DNA of 32,101 bases from Gammaproteobacteria bacterium. Its GTDB lineage: Bacteria > Pseudomonadota > Gammaproteobacteria > Pseudomonadales > Litorivicinaceae. The notes below the pieces were generated by a model. That model saw only the letters and a list, made by a program, of their open reading frames with translations, did no database searches and was not told the origin of the DNA. Location: contig PAWX01000035.1 of the NCBI GenBank assembly GCA_002714245.1, positions 9,406-41,506 of the forward strand, written 5' to 3'. Positions within the stretch are counted from its first letter, which is position 1; every line of letters begins with the position of its first letter. Below are positions 26,842-32,101 of the stretch, piece after piece. A program made the position numbers and the translations under genes.

Positions 26842-27758
26842 TTATCATGTATCACTATGTTCGGCTATCCGATTCTTTCACTTCGAAGGTAAATAACTTT
26901 TATGACTTCGATTTATTTAAGAGAAATATTCTAGAACTACTCGAAGACGGAAAAGTTTTTTTAGACCCCAAATCTCTAACGATCGAGCAGTGGCTTGAAG
27001 TAGCGGATGATCAGGATAACATAGTCTTAACTTTCGACGATGGATACATTGATCATGCCCGGCTGGTGGCCCCATTCCTTGCGGAAATTGGTGTGCATGG
27101 ACTCTTTTTCGTACCGGCAAAGATACTAGTCACCCGCGAAGTGCTCTTGGTAAACAAAATACATCTTTTGCTAAATAAATTTAAGGGTCGTGAAGCCTAT
27201 TTAATGGATCACTTAATCCAATATTTAAATCAAATTGAGCAAATCAGTACCGATTATATAAGTGAACTAAAAACTAAATATTTTAAAAAAGGTAAATATG
27301 ACGATGCCGGTACTAACTTTCTAAAACGGGTATTCCAGAAAAAATTTGATAGTCGCCGACTGAGTTTATTTTGTGAGTCATTTTTAGATGATGAACCAAT
27401 AAACTTTGATCTTCTCAGAGATGAGCTATACATGTCTTCTGACGACTTTCGGTCGCTTCAGGAGCAGGGCCACAGCCTCGGGTTACATGGTTTTAATCAC
27501 CACTATTTGAGTTCACTTTCGAAGGCTAAGCAAAAGATAGACTTTGGAGAGAGCATTAAGGTTTTTCGAGAATTCGGTATTTCGCAGGACTTACTGGTCG
27601 CTTATCCTTATGGGGACTACAATAATGAAACATTGGATATATGCAAAGAGATTCAGATAAAGGCTGGTTTTATCGACAATCGTAATAACACCAAAGCTCA
27701 TTGTCCGAATTTGACCCTGCCAAGAATTGACTGCAATGATTTTTTTATTAACCACTGA
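26838..27758 (+). CDS. Polysaccharide deacetylase-like protein (NodB homology)
   Basis: Carbohydrate esterase family 4-type protein of 306 aa that should remove N-acetyl (or O-acetyl) groups from sugars. Motif 1 is TFDDGY with D67 as base and D68 as metal ligand; motif 2 is LHGFNHHYL, supplying the two metal histidines; AYPYGDYN matches the later motif. A roughly 100-residue insert between these motifs (IHLLLNKF to about 190) is larger than usual. There is no signal peptide, so it likely acts in the cytoplasm on a nucleotide- or lipid-linked sugar. The ATG overlaps the fkbH-like stop as ATGA. It is the last gene before a terminator. Confidence 0.87.
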   Translation: MIIMYHYVRLSDSFTSKVNNFYDFDLFKRNILELLEDGKVFLDPKSLTIEQWLEVADDQDNIVLTFDDGYIDHARLVAPFLAEIGVHGLFFVPAKILVTREVLLVNKIHLLLNKFKGREAYLMDHLIQYLNQIEQISTDYISELKTKYFKKGKYDDAGTNFLKRVFQKKFDSRRLSLFCESFLDDEPINFDLLRDELYMSSDDFRSLQEQGHSLGLHGFNHHYLSSLSKAKQKIDFGESIKVFREFGISQDLLVAYPYGDYNNETLDICKEIQIKAGFIDNRNNTKAHCPNLTLPRIDCNDFFINH

Positions 27759-27784
27759 AACCCAGAGTAAACCGATAGCTGGTG

Positions 27785-27816
27785 GTGATCTGCAACTCTA
27801 CAGATCACTATTTTTA
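27785..27816 (+). terminator. Rho-independent terminator of the island operon
   Basis: A perfect 8 bp stem GTGATCTG / CAGATCAC with an 8 nt loop is followed by TATTTTTATC on the plus strand. It starts 27 nt after the deacetylase stop and separates the island operon from the convergent guaA. Confidence 0.75.
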
Positions 27817-27821
27817 TCAAC

Positions 27822-27854
27822 AAAAAAGGGAATTACTGGCCAGCTGCTATTCCC
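27822..27854 (-). terminator. Terminator of guaBA overlapping the guaA stop codon
   Basis: On the minus strand GGGAAT (from the last guaA codons TGG GAA TAG) pairs with ATTCCC 15 nt later, followed at once by TTTTTT. The 5' arm is therefore inside the coding sequence. The loop includes the palindrome CTGGCCAG. The orphan guaA end at 22308 reads TGT GCA TAG and cannot form this stem. Confidence 0.55.
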
Positions 27855-27924
27855 ACTCGATCGTCGCCGGTGGTTTCGAGCTCACGTCATACACAACCCG
27901 GCTGACGTCCTCGATCTCGTTAAT
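27847..27924 (-). repeat. Direct repeat, intact guaA 3' end (likely att side of island)
   Basis: This is the partner of the orphan copy at 22308-22385, with 62 of 78 identical bases by hand alignment and the same orientation. It encodes the last 25 residues and stop codon of the working GuaA. Confidence 0.8.
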
Positions 27925-29402
27925 AATTCTACCAGAGACCCGTTCGATAAATTCGTAAGGTAAATGCGCCCAGCGTGCTGTCATGAAGTCAATTGTTTCG
28001 ACGGCGCGCAAGGCAATCACAGGCGCATATCGACGCTGATCACCTACCACCCCAACAGAATTTACTGACAAAAAAACGGCAAATGCCTGTGACACCTTGT
28101 CGTATAGATCTGCCCTCCTTAACTCCTCGATGAAGATATGATCGGCTTTCCGGAGAATGTCCGCCGAATGTTTGTGGACCTCACCCAAAATCCGAACCCC
28201 AAGGCCAGGGCCCGGGAACGGGTGCCGGTAGACCATTGATTTGGGAAGACCAAGCGTCTCACCCAAAATCCTCACCTCATCTTTGAAGAGCTCACGCAAG
28301 GGCTCGACAAGCTCCATACGCATCTCTTCCGGCAAGCCACCTACATTATGATGACTCTTAATCACGTGTGCTTTACCTGAAGCAGCGCCCGCGGATTCGA
28401 TCACGTCAGGATAAATTGTCCCCTGTGCTAAGAAACGAACGTCCTTCAACTGCATTGCCTGCTCTTCAAATACCTCGATGAAGGTCCGGCCAATTATCTT
28501 GCGTTTACGCTCCGGATCTAGTTCGCCTTTCAAGGCGGTCAAGAAACGTGCTTCGGCGTTGGCTCGAATAACGCGTACCCCTAAATTCTGGGCAAATGTT
28601 TCCATCACCTGAGCGCCTTCATTTAGGCGTAAGAGTCCGTTGTCAACGAACACACACACCAACTGATTACCGATAGCTCTGTGCAATAATGCCGCAACTA
28701 CCGATGAATCTACACCACCAGATAAGCCGAGAAGAACCTGTCCGTCGCTGACCTGTTCACGGACTTTTGTAATTGCGTCATCAATGATGTTTTCAGGGGT
28801 CCACTCGCGACGACATCCACAAATCGCATGTGCAAACTTTGCAAGTATCTTGGAGCCACCCTCAGAGTGGGTTACCTCCGGATGAAACTGCAGCCCATAG
28901 ATCGCTCGTTCCTCATCGGCCATAGCGGCGATAGGTGCATGATCACTCGAACCGATCACTTTGAATCCTGGGGGGAGATCCGTGACTCGGTCACCGTGAC
29001 TCATCCATACAGACAGAGAGCCTGTGTCCGACACCCCAGTAAGAAACGACTCCTCTTTTTCAATGACAAGATCCGTGTGACCAAACTCTCGTAAATCACT
29101 TGATTCGACACGGCCACCGAGCTCCTGTGCCAAAGCCTGCATGCCATAACAAATACCCAACACAGGAACATTCAGGTCATAAACTTCCTTCGGAATTTTC
29201 CATCCGACCGCGTCTGTGGTGGACTCTGGGCCACCCGATAAGATGACTCCCTTTGGGGCAGACGCTCGAATCCGAAGCGGCTCCACGTCACACGGTAATA
29301 TTTCTGAATAAACGCCATGTTCACGTACGCGACGCGCAATTAGTTGAGTGTACTGAGAGCCAAAGTCGAGGATCAGTAATCGATCATCATGAAGACTCTT
29401 CA

Positions 29403-29403
<1 letters not shown>
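27847..29403 (-). CDS. guaA: GMP synthase (glutamine-hydrolysing)
   Basis: GuaA aminates XMP to GMP. The N-terminal class I glutamine amidotransferase has the nucleophile Cys in [10 protein letters not shown] and the His/Glu segment [11 protein letters not shown]. The ATP pyrophosphatase domain has the P-loop [11 protein letters not shown], and the C-terminal dimerisation domain ends in the conserved ATIEWE. At 518 aa it is full length. Its ATG shares one base with the guaB stop (TAATG), so guaBA is a coupled operon. The 3' end is one of the two repeats flanking the island, and its terminator overlaps the stop codon. The gene itself is intact. Confidence 0.97.
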
Positions 29404-30923
<1,520 letters not shown>

Positions 30924-30935
<12 letters not shown>

Positions 30936-32101
30936 GTGAAGCAGGCTGAAAATGTACTTACAGTCTCCGCTCTGTCAGCCCTACTGAGCCAGGCACTAAC
31001 TGAATTTTTCCCACAAACCGTAACCCTCGACGCGGAAATAAGTAACTTCAAAACTTATCCGTCAGGCCATTGGTACTTTTCATTAACGGATGGGGACGCC
31101 TCCCTAAGCGCGGTGATGTTCAAAGGCGCAAACCGTTTGGTCCGCATTGTGGCCCGGGACGGTCTCAAGGTACGGGTAAGGTGTGAGGTCAACTTTTACC
31201 CGCCGAATGGTCGTCTACAACTCATAGTCAAACACATGGCTGAAGGGGGTGTCGGAGACCAAAAAGCGAAACTGGAAGCTCTCAAGGCTAAGTTGATCGC
31301 TGAGGGACTAACAGATCTTCAGCGTAAACAACCACTCCCTCCGATGCCACGATGTATCGGACTAATCACCTCACCGAAAGGGGCTGTCCTTAGAGATATG
31401 CTCACAATTTTAAATAAGCGATGGCCGCTTGCCTCCGTACGCTTATATTCAGCAGCTGTCCAAGGTGAGAATGCGCCACAAGAGTTGGCATCTGCACTCA
31501 AACGAGCGACCACCGAAGGATTAGTTCAAGTACTGATCATTGGTCGTGGTGGTGGGGCATCCGAAGATCTAAGCGCATTCAATGACGAGCAACTGTGTCG
31601 ATCAGTTGCGGCATGTCCGATTCCAATTGTTTCAGCAGTTGGCCACGAGACCGATTCAGGACTGACGGATCTTGTCGCAGATTTACGAGCAGCCACACCT
31701 TCCCAAGCTGCAGAAATCGTCACACCAGATTTGCCCGAGATGATTGGACGATTAACGCAACTTGAGGCAAGGATCCTATCGCGGGCCGATACACTCATTT
31801 CGCTCGCGCAGCAGTATCTCGAGCTATCGGTACAAAAGCTTTCAATGAGCGTGAGCCAGCATACCAACCATTCACGAGACCGTTTACGACGGCTCGAGCG
31901 CAACCTCGTGCCACCCTCTGAGTATATCGGGCTAAAACGTCATGACGTTGGTCACTTACAAACACGCCTATCACGTGCTATCGATCAAGGGATCAAACAG
32001 ACCACGTCAGTACTCGGGCATCTGACCGCGCAGCTTGACTCACTCAGCCCACTAGCGACACTTGGTCGTGGCTACGGGATCTTATTGAAAGGTGATACTG
32101 A
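30924..32101 (+). CDS. xseA: Exodeoxyribonuclease VII large subunit, C-terminus cut by window end
   Basis: XseA is the catalytic subunit of exonuclease VII, degrading single-stranded DNA with XseB. It starts with GTG 30924, with AAGGAG 7 nt upstream, giving MSEQVKQAENVLTVSALSAL. An N-terminal OB-fold (LDAEISNFKTYPSGHWYFSL) is followed by the nuclease core: LITSPKGAVLRDML, IIGRGGGASEDL, VGHETDSGLTDLVADLRAATPS. A coiled-coil region follows before the window ends, in the conserved GRGYGILLK segment. About 392 codons of roughly 450 are present; the track misses it because it is open at the edge. The listed minus ORFs here are shadows. It diverges from guaB, the usual gammaproteobacterial order. 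Confidence 0.95.

Larger units (their letters stand above)
22308..27924. mobile_element. Putative genomic island at the 3' end of guaA
   Basis: Direct repeats of the guaA 3' end bound a six-gene operon that is visibly richer in A and T than the flanking genes. Insertion at the guaA 3' end, with the element restoring the gene's end and pushing the old end to the far side, is a known mode of genomic-island integration. No integrase, transposase or mobilisation gene is visible between the repeats, so the element would be immobile now, or was brought in by recombination. Cargo: methyltransferase, ACP, MaoC-like, GNAT-like, FkbH and NodB-type deacetylase genes. The boundaries are the repeats themselves. 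Confidence 0.65.

Noticed and set aside
22529-27758. Methoxymalonyl-ACP pathway
   Set aside because: The ACP, FkbH-like protein and a methyltransferase are present, but the acyl-CoA and hydroxyacyl dehydrogenases required are absent.
22386-27846. CRISPR array, integrase or toxin-antitoxin pair inside the island
   Set aside because: I looked for short regular repeats, tyrosine recombinase motifs and small gene pairs and saw none.
31319-31903. Minus-strand ORFs near the right end
   Set aside because: They are shadows of xseA, which is open to the window end.

Overview
The window reads as part of a compact gammaproteobacterial chromosome, probably marine or free-living. This rests on gene order and on recognisable families; no rRNA or other taxonomic marker is present. 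From general knowledge of the group, argG/pyrC/rnt, divergent ybbA-ybbP/tesA, and the neighbourhood xseA/guaB-guaA/tadA/purL are all familiar gammaproteobacterial arrangements. Genes are tightly packed: ATGA overlaps inside operons, overlapping convergent ends (rnt/regulator, tesA/dgt, BKACE/EamA), and one overlapping divergent start pair (ybbA/tesA).

Layout. 1-9.8 kb is core metabolism: argG (minus strand, C-terminus cut by the window edge), pyrC-rnt (plus), a LuxR-type response regulator with acetyl-CoA synthetase acs (minus), and an operon of a YbbA/YbbP-type ABC exporter followed by a SCO1-type copper protein (minus), with tesA diverging from it. 9.8-16.4 kb holds purL-rsmJ-dgt and tadA (minus). 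16.4-22.1 kb is an accessory stretch: a class V aminotransferase and a divergent BKACE (DUF849) enzyme on plus, an EamA transporter and a GST-like protein on minus, and a three-part protein with class III nucleotide cyclase, TolB-like and TPR regions on minus. 27.8-32.1 kb is guaB-guaA (minus) with xseA diverging (cut by the window end).

The main find lies between 22.3 and 27.9 kb. A visibly AT-rich six-gene plus-strand operon is bounded by direct repeats of the 3' end of guaA: the real guaA end (27847-27924) and an orphan, diverged copy (22308-22385) that still reads as the GuaA C-terminus. By my hand alignment 62 of 78 positions match. In the stretch encoding [15 protein letters not shown] all six differences fall on third codon positions. 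This is the expected footprint of a genomic island at the guaA 3' end, a known integration site, although no integrase is visible.

The island operon encodes a SAM methyltransferase, a stand-alone acyl carrier protein, a MaoC-like hydratase, a GNAT-like acyltransferase, an FkbH-type HAD protein and a NodB-type deacetylase. I infer a small carrier-protein pathway. FkbH would load a glycerate unit onto the ACP, the methyltransferase and MaoC protein could tailor it, the deacetylase would free an amino group on a sugar, and the GNAT protein would re-acylate it. No polyketide synthase or glycosyltransferase is present. The genes and the repeats are seen in the sequence; the pathway is inference.
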